Program-made: the position numbers and the translations under genes
Shown here: positions 34,816 to 43,420 of the stretch, one piece after another
Layout: each line of letters opens with the position of its first letter
Numbering within the stretch: the first letter of the stretch is position 1
The notes under the pieces: generated by a model
The model's database searches: none
What the model saw: the letters and a program-made list of their open reading frames with translations, nothing else
Told to the model about the DNA's origin: nothing
From: Trebonia sp963777905
GTDB lineage: Bacteria; Actinomycetota; Actinomycetes; Streptosporangiales; Streptosporangiaceae
DNA: 64,000 bases
Reading direction: 5' to 3'
Assembly (NCBI GenBank): GCA_963777905.1
Contig: CAVZSM010000009.1
Location: forward strand, 248,001-312,000

Positions 34816-37314
34816 TCACTGGTCGGCCTGCTCCACGACCGTCGCCCACTCGTCGAGCAATAGCTGCGCGTTGTCGGCGTCGGTGCCCTCCGCCCACAGA
34901 TGGGTGACCGCGTCGGCCGGGTCTGGCAGCACGAGCACCCAGCCCCGGTCGGGATCGATGATCCGCACCCCGTCGGTGGTGTCCACCGACTGGTCCGCGG
35001 CCGCCTCGACGACCGTCCGCATCACCGATCCCTTGGCCGCCCACGGCGTGGGTATCGACCGGCGCAGCAGGTGCGCCTGCGGGATGCGGGCGTCGATCTG
35101 GCTGAGGGTCAGCCGGGTCCGCGCTACCAGCCCGAGCAGCATCACGAACGCGGTGATCCCGTCGACCGTCCGCGCGAACGACGGGACGACGAACCCGCCG
35201 CGCCCGTCGGCCGCGAAGATCACGTCGTCGGCCGCGGCCGCGGTCGTCAGCGCCTCCTGCGACGTCCCGGTCCAGGTCACCTGGACGCCGTGGAACCGGC
35301 AGACCTGCTCGGCCACCCGGGTCGTGTTCACCGGCAGCGCCACCCGGCCGCGCCGCCGCTCGGCCGCCACCAGGTCGAGCACGACGAGCAGGGCACGCTC
35401 GTCGCTGACGAGGGCGCCCTGCTCGTCGACGAGCTGGATCCGCTCGCCGACCGGGTCGAAACGGACCCCGAACGTCGCCCGGGACGACGACACCACCTCG
35501 GCGAGCCGCTGCATGCCGGCGCGCTGCTGCGCGACGGTCTGGGTCGGGGTGACCTCGTCGAGCCGGTTGTTCAGCGTGTGCACCTCGACGCCGATGCGGC
35601 CGAGCAGCGTGGGCAGCACCAGCGACACGGTGCCACCCGCGCAGTCCGCCACCACCTTCAGGTCCGCGTCGCGGACCCCGTTCAGGTTGACGGAGCGGAG
35701 CAGCTCGTGGGTGTACCACTCCACGACGCGCGGCGGGTAGGACAGCTCGGCGATCTCGCCAGGGAACGCCCGCCGGAACTCCTGCCGGGAGAACACCCGC
35801 TCTAGCCGTCGCTGCGCGGCCTGGGACAGCTCGGCCCCGCGCTCGTCGAGGAAGATGATGTCGATCGACTGGCTGTCCCCCGGCGTGGTGCGCAGCGCGA
35901 TGCCGCCGCTGTAGTCAGACCGCGCGGTCTCGTACCGGGCCACCGGCAGCGGCAGCGCCTCCAGGTCCATCACGTTGATCGCGCTCGCGTTGAGCGCGCT
36001 CTGCACGGCCCGCTTGAGGGTGCGGGCGGCGCGGGATACGTCGCGGGACGTGGTGACTGTCGACCCCTTCTTAAGCATGGTCGCGTACGCGGAGGCCAGC
36101 CGGACGCACAGCTCGGGCGTCACCTCCACGTTGATCAGTCCGGACACGCCGCGCTGGCCGAACAGCGTGCGCTGCCCGCGCGACTCCCACACCACGCTGG
36201 TGTTGACGACGGCGCCCGCCTCGATGGTCTTGAACGGGTAGACCTTCACCCCGGCGGAGATGTACGCCTCGGGCTCGACCACGCACTCGTCGCCGATCAC
36301 CGCGGCCTCCTCGATCCGCGCCAGCCGCATCACGTCGGTGTTCTTGCCGACCACGCAGCCGCGCAGCGTGGTGCCCTGGCCGACGAACACGTTGTTGTGC
36401 ACCACCGCGCGGTGGATGAACGCGCCCTCCTTGACCACCACGTTGGCGCCGATCACGCTGTACTCGCGGATGGTCGCGCCCGCCTCGATCTTCGCGTAGT
36501 CGCCGATGACGAGCGGCCCCTTCAGCACCGCGTCCGGGTCCACGTCGGCGCCCTCGGCGATCCACATGCCGGGCGAGACCTCGAAGCCGGCGATGTCGAC
36601 CTCGACCTTGCCGCTCAGCACGTCCGCCTGGGCCTTCATGTAGCTCTCCAGCGTGCCGACGTCTTCCCAGTACTTGTCGGAGATGTAGCCGAAGATCGGC
36701 GCACCGCGCGCCAGCAGCTTGGGGAACACGTCGTGCGACCAGTCGACCGACTCCTTCGCCGAGACCTCCGCCAGCACCTCGGGCTCCATGATGTACACGC
36801 CGGTGTTCACCGTGTCGGAGAACACCTGTCCCCAGGTCGGCTTCTCGAGGAACCGCTGGATCCGCCCGTCCTCGTCCGCGATCACGATGCCGAACTCCAG
36901 CGGGTCGGGCACCCGCGTGAGCCCGACGGTGACCAGGGCGCCGTTCTCCTTGTGGAACCGGCACATCTCGGTCAGGTCCATGTCCGTCAGCGCGTCGCCG
37001 GAGATGACCAGGAAGGGGCTGTCCTTGAGCGCGTCCTCGGCGTTCTTCACGCTGCCCGCGGTGCCGAGCGGCATTTCCTCGGTCGCGTACTGCAGGAACA
37101 TGCCGACGTCCTCGCCGTCACCGAAGTAGTTCCGCACCAGCGCCGCGAGGAACTGCACGGTGACGATGGTCTCCTCGAACCCGTGCTTCTTGAGCAGCCG
37201 CAGGACGTGCTCCATGATCGGCCGGTTCGCCACCGGCAGCAACGGCTTGGGCTGGTTGGCGGTCATAGGGCGGAGCCGAGTGCCCTCACCGCCTGCCATG
37301 ACGACGGCCTTCAA
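34816..37314 (-). CDS. Mannose-1-phosphate guanylyltransferase with degenerate phosphomannomutase domain
   Basis: An 832-residue protein of three parts. Residues 1-240 are a nucleotidyltransferase (AGGEGTRLRPMT with G8-R13 and PKPLLP with K23). About 250-370 are left-handed beta-helix hexapeptide repeats (PLVIGDYAKIEAGATI). From about 385 to the end is a phosphohexomutase-like region. There, the usual TASHNP catalytic Ser loop is replaced by ALRTTPGDSQSIDI, so mutase activity is doubtful. It should supply GDP-mannose for glycans and lipid mannosylation. TTG 37314 overlaps the pgsA stop and has AAGGAG upstream; longer readings traverse pgsA in a wrong frame. Confidence 0.88.
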   Translation of the reverse strand: MKAVVMAGGEGTRLRPMTANQPKPLLPVANRPIMEHVLRLLKKHGFEETIVTVQFLAALVRNYFGDGEDVGMFLQYATEEMPLGTAGSVKNAEDALKDSPFLVISGDALTDMDLTEMCRFHKENGALVTVGLTRVPDPLEFGIVIADEDGRIQRFLEKPTWGQVFSDTVNTGVYIMEPEVLAEVSAKESVDWSHDVFPKLLARGAPIFGYISDKYWEDVGTLESYMKAQADVLSGKVEVDIAGFEVSPGMWIAEGADVDPDAVLKGPLVIGDYAKIEAGATIREYSVIGANVVVKEGAFIHRAVVHNNVFVGQGTTLRGCVVGKNTDVMRLARIEEAAVIGDECVVEPEAYISAGVKVYPFKTIEAGAVVNTSVVWESRGQRTLFGQRGVSGLINVEVTPELCVRLASAYATMLKKGSTVTTSRDVSRAARTLKRAVQSALNASAINVMDLEALPLPVARYETARSDYSGGIALRTTPGDSQSIDIIFLDERGAELSQAAQRRLERVFSRQEFRRAFPGEIAELSYPPRVVEWYTHELLRSVNLNGVRDADLKVVADCAGGTVSLVLPTLLGRIGVEVHTLNNRLDEVTPTQTVAQQRAGMQRLAEVVSSSRATFGVRFDPVGERIQLVDEQGALVSDERALLVVLDLVAAERRRGRVALPVNTTRVAEQVCRFHGVQVTWTGTSQEALTTAAAADDVIFAADGRGGFVVPSFARTVDGITAFVMLLGLVARTRLTLSQIDARIPQAHLLRRSIPTPWAAKGSVMRTVVEAAADQSVDTTDGVRIIDPDRGWVLVLPDPADAVTHLWAEGTDADNAQLLLDEWATVVEQADQ

Positions 37315-37904
37315 GAGGTAGCCGCTCCTTCCATGCCTGATTCCCTCACAAGGTCTCTTACCTGCGTGAGATACAGCATCGCCGCCCACCAGTACAAGGC
37401 AGTACCCCAGATGGCGAACGCCCACCCGAGCACGCGGACGACCTCGGCCGTCGTCCCGCTGTGAGCTCCGAGGAACAACAAGGGAAACGCGTACATAAGA
37501 CACAGAGTTGCAGTTTTGCCAACAAAACTCACCTGGAGCGCGCCGTAGACCGTGCGGCGCTGCAGCACGAGCAGGGCGACCGCCACGATCAGCTCCCGCC
37601 CGGCGATCGCGCCGAACAGCCACCACGGCATGATCCCGCGGACGGCCAGCGCGATGACCGTGGCGGCGATGTACAGCCGGTCGGCGGCCGGATCGAGCAG
37701 CGCGCCGAGCCTGCTTTGCTGGTTGAGCATCCGCGCCAGCTTCCCGTCGAGCCAGTCGGTGATGCCGGCCAGCCCGAGGATGCCCGCCGCGATCAGGTCG
37801 CTGGTCGCGGTCCGCGGGCCGAGGACCAGCCAAAGGAACACGGGAACGCCGAGCAGCCTGGCGGCGCTCAGGGCATTCGGCCAGGTAACGATTCGGTCAC
37901 CCAC
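37311..37904 (-). CDS. CDP-alcohol phosphatidyltransferase (PgsA-like)
   Basis: A 197-residue membrane enzyme with the CDP-alcohol motif DGKLAR...G...DPAAD (DWLDGKLARMLNQQSRLGAL then LDPAADR, about residues 50-77) and five to six hydrophobic segments. It transfers a phosphatidyl group from CDP-diacylglycerol to an alcohol such as glycerol phosphate or inositol phosphate. M. tuberculosis pgsA2 is near garA too. Start GTG 37904. The stop overlaps the TTG of the guanylyltransferase gene. Substrate cannot be fixed by reading alone. Confidence 0.88.
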   Translation of the reverse strand: MGDRIVTWPNALSAARLLGVPVFLWLVLGPRTATSDLIAAGILGLAGITDWLDGKLARMLNQQSRLGALLDPAADRLYIAATVIALAVRGIMPWWLFGAIAGRELIVAVALLVLQRRTVYGALQVSFVGKTATLCLMYAFPLLFLGAHSGTTAEVVRVLGWAFAIWGTALYWWAAMLYLTQVRDLVRESGMEGAATS

Positions 37905-38149
37905 GCCCCGATCCTAAGCGGAACCCGATCCAGGCGTACGACCGGGTAGGGCACTTAACCGCCCACTCCTCCGCAAAGTTCTCACGTACGTCGGCTCCGC
38001 TTTACCATCCGCTGCTGTGGTCACAAAAATGGGGGTCCGGATTCCACAAAATCGCGCACCCTAGCGGCGAAAGACTGGGGTTCCCCTCATTCGCCCGCCG
38101 TGCGAAAGTGGGCCCCATCGGGGTATGCGCACGAGGGGGTCCAGTTGAA

Positions 38150-39547
38150 ATGCCACGCGTCATTGTCGTGGGCGGCGGCCTCATTGGCCTGGCCACGTCG
38201 CTGCTGATAGCGAAGCAGGGGCACGACGTCACCGTCCTGGAACGCGACCCTGAGCCGCCGCCGAAGACGCCGGAGGAGGCGACCGGCGACTGGGCCCGCC
38301 CGGGAGTCATGCAGTTCCGCCTGGTGAACTTCCTCCTGCCGCGGGGCAGGCAGCTGCTCGACGAGCACCTGCCCGAGGTGACGGCCCTGCTGGCCGCCTC
38401 GGGCGCCCCGCATCACAACGGACTCGCCAGCATGCCGCCCAGCGTCACCGATCGCGCGCCGCGGCCTGGCGACGAGCGGTTCGCCACCCTGGCCGCGCGC
38501 CGTCAGCTGCTCGAGTACGCGATGGCCACCGTCGCGGAATCGGCGGTGGACGTCCGCCGCGACGTGCACGTCACCGGACTGCTGTCCGACGGGCGCCGAC
38601 GGGTGACAGGCGTCCAGCTGCGCGGCTCTGAGCTCCCCGCCGACCTGGTCATCGACGCCTCGGGCCGCCGGTCGCCGCTGCCGGGCTGGCTGGCCGCCAT
38701 CGGGGCCGACGCCCCTGCCGAGGAATCCGAAGACCTCGGCTTCGTCTACTACGGCCGCTTCTTCCAGGGGCCGCCCGACGCGGGCGGACCGCTGCCGATC
38801 CCTGCGGGCCTGTTCCACTACGACTCCTACTCGGTGCTCGTCCTCCCTTCGGACACCGGCACCTGGAGCGCGACGATCGTGCTCAGCGCGCGCGATCACG
38901 CGCTGCGGGGACTGCGCGAAGAGGCCGGCTTCACGAAGCTGATCAGCGCCTGCCCGATGCACGCCCCGATCCTGAACCTGAAGCCGATCACCGGGATGCT
39001 GGCCGCGGCCGGCATCTCCGACCGGCTGCGCCGGACCGTGATCTGCACGGCGCCGGTCGTGACCGGGCTGCTCACCGTCGGCGACTCGTGGGCATGCACG
39101 AACCCGTCGCTCGGCCGCGGCATTTCCATCGGCCTCATGCACGCACTGGCAACCGCGGAGGCCGTCGGCGCCCACCTCGACGATCCGGCCGCCCTGGCGG
39201 TGCAGCACGACCGGCTGACCAGGAAACGGGTCCTGCCGTGGTACCGGGCGACGACGCAGGTGGACCGGCAGCGCGCCGCCCAGGTCGCCGCGGCCATCGA
39301 AGGCCGCCCTCCGGCCCCAGCCCCGGCCAGCCCAGAGGTCCAGGTCGTGCAGGACGTCTCGGCCGCCATGATGGTGGACGCGGACGCCTTCCGCGCGTTC
39401 CTCGAGCTGACCTTCATGCTGGCGCTCCCCGAAGACCTCGTATCCCGCCCCGGTTTCGCCACCCACGTCAGGACCATCGCCGCGGCCCTGCCCCCGTCCC
39501 GGTTCCCGGGCCCAACCCGCCAGGAACTCCTGGCCATGCTGTCGTAG
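38150..39547 (+). CDS. FAD-dependent monooxygenase, paralogue 1
   Basis: A 465-residue flavoprotein of the PHBH-type aromatic hydroxylase fold. The FAD site is VIVVGGGLIGLATSLLIAKQGH at residues 4-25; a DG-like element appears as VIDASGRRSPLP; the second FAD contact is LLTVGDSWACTNPSLGRGIS, with ACTNPSLGRG replacing the more usual DAAH region. ATG 38150 gives the Rossmann fold at the very N-terminus and has GAGGGGG upstream. It is about half identical by eye with the product at 45433. The stop is followed by a 20-bp hairpin and the 18-bp box. Confidence 0.86.
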   Translation: MPRVIVVGGGLIGLATSLLIAKQGHDVTVLERDPEPPPKTPEEATGDWARPGVMQFRLVNFLLPRGRQLLDEHLPEVTALLAASGAPHHNGLASMPPSVTDRAPRPGDERFATLAARRQLLEYAMATVAESAVDVRRDVHVTGLLSDGRRRVTGVQLRGSELPADLVIDASGRRSPLPGWLAAIGADAPAEESEDLGFVYYGRFFQGPPDAGGPLPIPAGLFHYDSYSVLVLPSDTGTWSATIVLSARDHALRGLREEAGFTKLISACPMHAPILNLKPITGMLAAAGISDRLRRTVICTAPVVTGLLTVGDSWACTNPSLGRGISIGLMHALATAEAVGAHLDDPAALAVQHDRLTRKRVLPWYRATTQVDRQRAAQVAAAIEGRPPAPAPASPEVQVVQDVSAAMMVDADAFRAFLELTFMLALPEDLVSRPGFATHVRTIAAALPPSRFPGPTRQELLAMLS

Positions 39548-39575
39548 CAGGCAAGGCTGCCGTAGCAGCAGGCTG

Positions 39576-39610
39576 GCGGGCGGCGCGCCGCCCGCTTCTT
39601 GCTGTTATCA
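39576..39610 (+). repeat. 20-bp palindrome plus 18-bp dispersed box, copy 3
   Basis: 39576-39595 is a perfect GC palindrome (arms GCGGGCGGCG). It runs into CGCTTCTTGCTGTTATCA at 39593-39610, 46 bases after the monooxygenase stop. ATTTGG-C-CCAAAT follows at 39634. A hairpin followed by a pyrimidine-rich tract could end transcription. Confidence 0.8.
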
Positions 39611-39735
39611 GCGGAGGTTGGCTAACGCTGGGGATTTGGCCCAAATAGGGGTCGGATCTTCAGCGCTAACGAGTCTGCGCGGCGCTGACGCGAGGGGTGC
39701 GGGCGGAGGGGGTGCGGGCGGTGGGGTCTTAGTGG

Positions 39736-40293
39736 CTAGTCGCGCCAGCGGTAGAGGTCGCGGAGGAGCGAGATTTCCGCGCCGTGGTGCAGCGCTTCGC
39801 GGTTGATGTGCAGGATCAGCGCGCCCATCGGCTCGGCGGCGAACGGGCCTTCGGCCTGGCCGATGGGGCGGCCCAGGCCCTCGGGGTCCAGGGTGCGGAC
39901 GCCCGCCGCCCACGCGGCGTAGGCCGCGTCAAGGCGGGACAGCGCGGTGGCCGCGTCGCCGGGGTAGTCGTAGGTGTCGTAGCTGATCGCCGGGCCGCCG
40001 AAGTGGGACGCGGCCCGCTGCCCGAAGATGCCGATCTGCAGGTGGGCCAGCCGCCAGGCGATTGTCGTGACGGGGGCCGGGTCCGGCTCCGGCCAGGCGT
40101 AGTCACAGGTGAAGTCCCCGGAGCCGGCGGCGATCGGCGCCTTGGAGGTGCCGCGCGGGCGGACGTTCCACATGCCGGGCACCGGCTCCCAGAAGTACTC
40201 CTCGTCGGTGAGGCCGTCCCAGCGGGGACGCATGTGCTCGCGCCATTGCCAGTCGAGCTGTTCGTATAGCTGGAAAGTCCAGTCGATGGTCAT
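39736..40293 (-). CDS. DinB family protein (DinB_2)
   Basis: A 185-residue DinB-like protein. The fold is indicated by LYEQLDWQWREHMRPRWDGLTDEEYFWEPVPG, a central TTIAWRLAHLQIGIFGQRAASHF with His residues, and HINREALHHGAEISLLRDLYRW at the C-terminus, which supplies the other candidate metal ligands. Function is not known. It is divergent from the WYL regulator across 60 bases, so that regulator may control it. Confidence 0.88.
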   Translation of the reverse strand: MTIDWTFQLYEQLDWQWREHMRPRWDGLTDEEYFWEPVPGMWNVRPRGTSKAPIAAGSGDFTCDYAWPEPDPAPVTTIAWRLAHLQIGIFGQRAASHFGGPAISYDTYDYPGDAATALSRLDAAYAAWAAGVRTLDPEGLGRPIGQAEGPFAAEPMGALILHINREALHHGAEISLLRDLYRWRD

Positions 40294-40353
40294 GCCCAGA
40301 AGCTAACGGGAAACGCGGACAGTTTCGGTCCTGATCTGCGAAAGACTGAGCCT

Positions 40354-41307
40354 ATGACCGCTGAGCGCCTGCTTCGCCTGCTGTCCTTGTTCACCGTCCG
40401 CCGCTGCTGGGGCGGCGACGAGCTGGCCCAGCGGCTCGGCGTCACACCGCGCACCATCCGGCGGGACGTCGAGCGGCTGCGCGACCTGGGGTACCAGGTG
40501 CGCGCCGTGCCCGGCCCGTACGGCGGGTACGAGCTCGGCGCGGGGACCGGCCTGCCGCCGCTGCTGCTCGACGACGACGCGGCGGTGGCCGTGGCGGTCG
40601 GGCTGCGCGCCGTCGCGGGCGGCGCTGTGGCGGGGATCGAGGAGGCCGCGGTCCGGGCGGCGGCCGTCATCGAGCGGGTGCTGCCCGGGCGGCTGAAGGT
40701 GCGGGCCGACGCGCTGCGCGCGGCGGTCGTGCCGTTGCCCGGGGTCCGGCCGGACGATGCCGCGGTGCGGCCGGAGACGCTCGCGCTGCTGGCGCTGGCC
40801 TGCAGGGACAGCGAGCGGATCCGGTTCGGATACACCGACGGAGAGGGCACCCAGAGCAGCAGGCACGTCGAGCCGTTCCGGCTGGTGGTCACGGCCCGGC
40901 GCTGGTACCTCGTGGCTCACGACCTGGACAAGGGCGAGTGGCGCAGCTTCCGGCTCGACCGGCTGGAGCGCCCGCAGCCGACCGGCCAGCGATCCCGGCC
41001 CGCCGATCCGCCCGACGCGGCGCGCTTCGTCGCCGAGGGCATCGCGGCCGGCGCCTACCGGTACCAGGCCAGGGTCCTGGTGGCGGCGCCGGCCAACGTC
41101 GTCGCGGCCCGCATCCCCGGCCTCGGCGCGGTGGTCGAGGCGGTCAGCGAGTCCGCGTGCCTGGTCATCAGCGGGTCGAACTACCTGGACATGATCGCGT
41201 TGCACTTCGCGTCGCTCGACCTGCCGTTCACCCCGATAGAGCCGCCCGAACTGCGCGCGCGGTGCGCAGCGCTGTCCAGGCGGCTCGGTGAGGCGGCGGG
41301 CGGGTGA
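40354..41307 (+). CDS. HTH/WYL-domain transcriptional regulator (YafY-like)
   Basis: A 317-residue regulator. The N-terminal winged HTH is TAERLLRLLSLFTVRRCWGGDELAQRLGV and PRTIRRDVERLRDLGY (residues 2-50). The WYL domain is in the middle (SRHVEPFRLVVTARRWYLVAHDLDKGEWRSFRLDRL), with the W-Y-L triad, followed by a WCX-type C-terminal region. WYL domains bind nucleotides or nucleic acids. The divergent DinB gene is its probable target. Confidence 0.92.
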   Translation: MTAERLLRLLSLFTVRRCWGGDELAQRLGVTPRTIRRDVERLRDLGYQVRAVPGPYGGYELGAGTGLPPLLLDDDAAVAVAVGLRAVAGGAVAGIEEAAVRAAAVIERVLPGRLKVRADALRAAVVPLPGVRPDDAAVRPETLALLALACRDSERIRFGYTDGEGTQSSRHVEPFRLVVTARRWYLVAHDLDKGEWRSFRLDRLERPQPTGQRSRPADPPDAARFVAEGIAAGAYRYQARVLVAAPANVVAARIPGLGAVVEAVSESACLVISGSNYLDMIALHFASLDLPFTPIEPPELRARCAALSRRLGEAAGG

Positions 41308-41339
41308 GGGGAACCACGAGACCGTTCGGGATAAAGGAA

Positions 41340-42047
41340 CTACTCCCAGCGGAAGACCCGCACGGCCAGCCCAGCGCAGGCCAGCGTCCAGGCGCCGAGC
41401 ACGAGTAGCGCCGCCGGGTGCGGCCAGCCGCCCGCCATCGCGTCGCGCAGCGCCTGAGCGCCCGCGCCCAGCGGGGTGTACTGCCCGATGTGCCGCGTGG
41501 CCGGGGACAACTGCGGGGTCCACAGCCCGGCGAAGTACATCAGCGGGAAGAACAGCACCGTCCCGGCCGCCCCCGCGGACCGGGCGGTGGGCGCCACAGC
41601 GCCGATCAGGAGGCCGAGGGCGAGCATCGCGGTGGCGGACAGCACAGCCACCAGGACGAAGCCGGCGGGCTGGCGCGGCAGCGGAACGCCGAAGCCGAGC
41701 CGTCCCACGGCGAGGACACCCGCCGTCGCGGCCAGCACGACCACCAGGCTGACGATGAGCTGGGCGGCGACCACCCGCACCGGCCCGGCCGGGGTGGTCG
41801 CGAGCCGCCGCAGGATCCGCCGCTCCCGGTAGCCCGCCACCTGCACGGGAATGCCCTGGACGCCGAACACCACGCCCACGAACGCGATGACGATCGGCTC
41901 GTAGATGATGACCAGCGGCACGCCGCCGATATCGGAGGAGGACAGCCCCATGACCGCCAGCAGCGCCATGGGAAACACCAGCCCCCAGAACAGCGCGAGG
42001 GGCTCGCGCACCAGCAGCTTGGCCTCCGTCATCGTGAGCATTTTCAT
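41340..42047 (-). CDS. ABC-2 type transporter permease
   Basis: A 235-residue membrane protein with six hydrophobic segments typical of ABC-2 exporters (ALFWGLVFPMALLAVMG, IPVQVAGYRERRILRRLATTPAG, FFPLMYFAGLWTPQLSP). It partners with the ATPase encoded just upstream; ATG 42047 overlaps that stop by 4 nt and has GGAGG six bases before it. A longer reading would translate the ATPase gene in a wrong frame. The exported compound is unknown. Confidence 0.9.
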   Translation of the reverse strand: MKMLTMTEAKLLVREPLALFWGLVFPMALLAVMGLSSSDIGGVPLVIIYEPIVIAFVGVVFGVQGIPVQVAGYRERRILRRLATTPAGPVRVVAAQLIVSLVVVLAATAGVLAVGRLGFGVPLPRQPAGFVLVAVLSATAMLALGLLIGAVAPTARSAGAAGTVLFFPLMYFAGLWTPQLSPATRHIGQYTPLGAGAQALRDAMAGGWPHPAALLVLGAWTLACAGLAVRVFRWE

Positions 42048-42748
42048 GATGTCCTCCGGCCGGTCAGCGCCACGAAGGCGTCCTCGAGGGTGGGCTGGGC
42101 TAGTGCGGCGGGGGCGCCGAGCGCGGCGATCCGGCCGTCGCGCATGATCGCGACCCGGTCGCACAGCCGTGCGGCCTCGTCCATGAAGTGGGTGACCAGC
42201 ACGATCGTCACTCCCTGGTTCCTGATGTCGTCGACGAGCTGCCACGTGTCCCGGCGGGCGACCGGATCGAGGCCGGTCGTGAGCTCGTCGAGGATGGCGA
42301 TCCGCGGCTGCCCGATCAGCGCGAGCGCGATCGACAGCCGCTGCTTCTGGCCGCCGGACAGGCGGCGGTACCTGGTGGTGCTCTTGTCGGTGAGGTCGAG
42401 CTGCGCGAGCAGGCCGTCGATGTCCGCGGGCCGGGGATAGAAGGAGGCATACAGCCGCATCGCCTCCGCGACCGTCAGCCGGTCGGGCAGCTCGCTCTCC
42501 TGGAGCTGGACGCCGAGCAGCTGGCGCAGCTCACGCCGGTCCTGCCGCGGGTCAAGGCCCGCGACGCGGATCCGGCCGCGGTCGGGCACGCGCAGCCCGG
42601 CGAGGCAGTCGACGGTGGTGGACTTGCCGGCGCCGTTGCGGCCGAGCAGGCCGAAGATCTCGCCCTCGGCGACAGCGAAGCTCACGTCGTCAACCGCGAC
42701 CTTGGGGCCGTAGCGCTTGCTCAGCCCCTCAACCTCGATGGCCATCAT
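42044..42748 (-). CDS. ABC transporter ATP-binding protein
   Basis: A 234-residue ATPase of the drug/daunorubicin-type exporter class. Walker A is GRNGAGKS (residues 36-43), the signature is LSGGQKQRLS, and Walker B reads IAILDELTTGLDP, where the usual Pro of LDEPT is Leu. The H-loop is VLVTHFMDEA. It overlaps the YceI gene by 4 nt upstream and the permease by 4 nt downstream, forming a three-gene unit. Confidence 0.94.
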   Translation of the reverse strand: MMAIEVEGLSKRYGPKVAVDDVSFAVAEGEIFGLLGRNGAGKSTTVDCLAGLRVPDRGRIRVAGLDPRQDRRELRQLLGVQLQESELPDRLTVAEAMRLYASFYPRPADIDGLLAQLDLTDKSTTRYRRLSGGQKQRLSIALALIGQPRIAILDELTTGLDPVARRDTWQLVDDIRNQGVTIVLVTHFMDEAARLCDRVAIMRDGRIAALGAPAALAQPTLEDAFVALTGRRTS

Positions 42749-43290
42749 CGTCCCTCCGCCTCCCTCTCCCTCCTCATCGCGACGATCTCGAGCTGGCAGG
42801 ACAGCCGCCTGGCGGCGAGGCCCTTCATGGCCGTGACCCCGAAGGCGTACCGGTCGATGGCGGCGCTGGCGACGATGGTGAGTTGCGGGCCGTCCGCCCG
42901 CGCCTGCTCGATCGTCAGCTCGACGGGGTGCTCAGCGTCGCGCACGACCAGCCGGCCGCGCACGACCCACCGTCCGCCGGACTCCGCGACCTGGATGGAC
43001 GTGAACGTGAAGATAGGGTGCTCGGCTGTGTCGAGCAGCCGGGCCGACCGGACGGTACGGTCCCGGCCTGGGTTTCCGGTGTGGAAGCTCTCGGCGTCCA
43101 CGGTCGCCCGCACGGCGGAGTCCTGGACCTGTTCGGCCAGCCGGATCTCACCGGAGCGGAGCCGGAACGTGCCGCGGACGGCGCCGAGGCCGAACAGGTG
43201 CCTGGTGCGGAAGGTGATGAGGCAGCGTTCCTCGTCGATCCGGTACGTGCCTGGGCTGAGGGTTTCTGGTACTGAGGTAGTGGTTGTCAT
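42745..43290 (-). CDS. YceI family protein
   Basis: A 181-residue lipocalin-like YceI protein; family members bind isoprenoids in a hydrophobic barrel. Seen are GTYRIDEERCLITFRTRHLFGLGAVRG, VRATVDAESFHTGNPGRDRTVRS and EHPIFTFTS. No signal peptide is evident with ATG 43290, so it is probably cytoplasmic. It is the first gene of the YceI-ATPase-permease unit and is divergent from the histidine kinase gene. Confidence 0.9.
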   Translation of the reverse strand: MTTTTSVPETLSPGTYRIDEERCLITFRTRHLFGLGAVRGTFRLRSGEIRLAEQVQDSAVRATVDAESFHTGNPGRDRTVRSARLLDTAEHPIFTFTSIQVAESGGRWVVRGRLVVRDAEHPVELTIEQARADGPQLTIVASAAIDRYAFGVTAMKGLAARRLSCQLEIVAMRREREAEGR

Positions 43291-43420
43291 GACGGCAGCC
43301 TCGCCCGGGGCGGGGACGCCGGGCATCGGCCGCTCGCCGGCTCCCGTATCGACCCGGGCCGGCCCCGTGTCCGACTTTGGTCGGTGTCGCGGCTGGCCAT
43401 CCCGGCCCTAGCCTGGACGC

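Noticed and set aside
37315..37833. N-terminal extension of the guanylyltransferase to base 37833
   Set aside because: It would translate pgsA in the wrong frame. TTG 37314 gives the exact family N-terminus.
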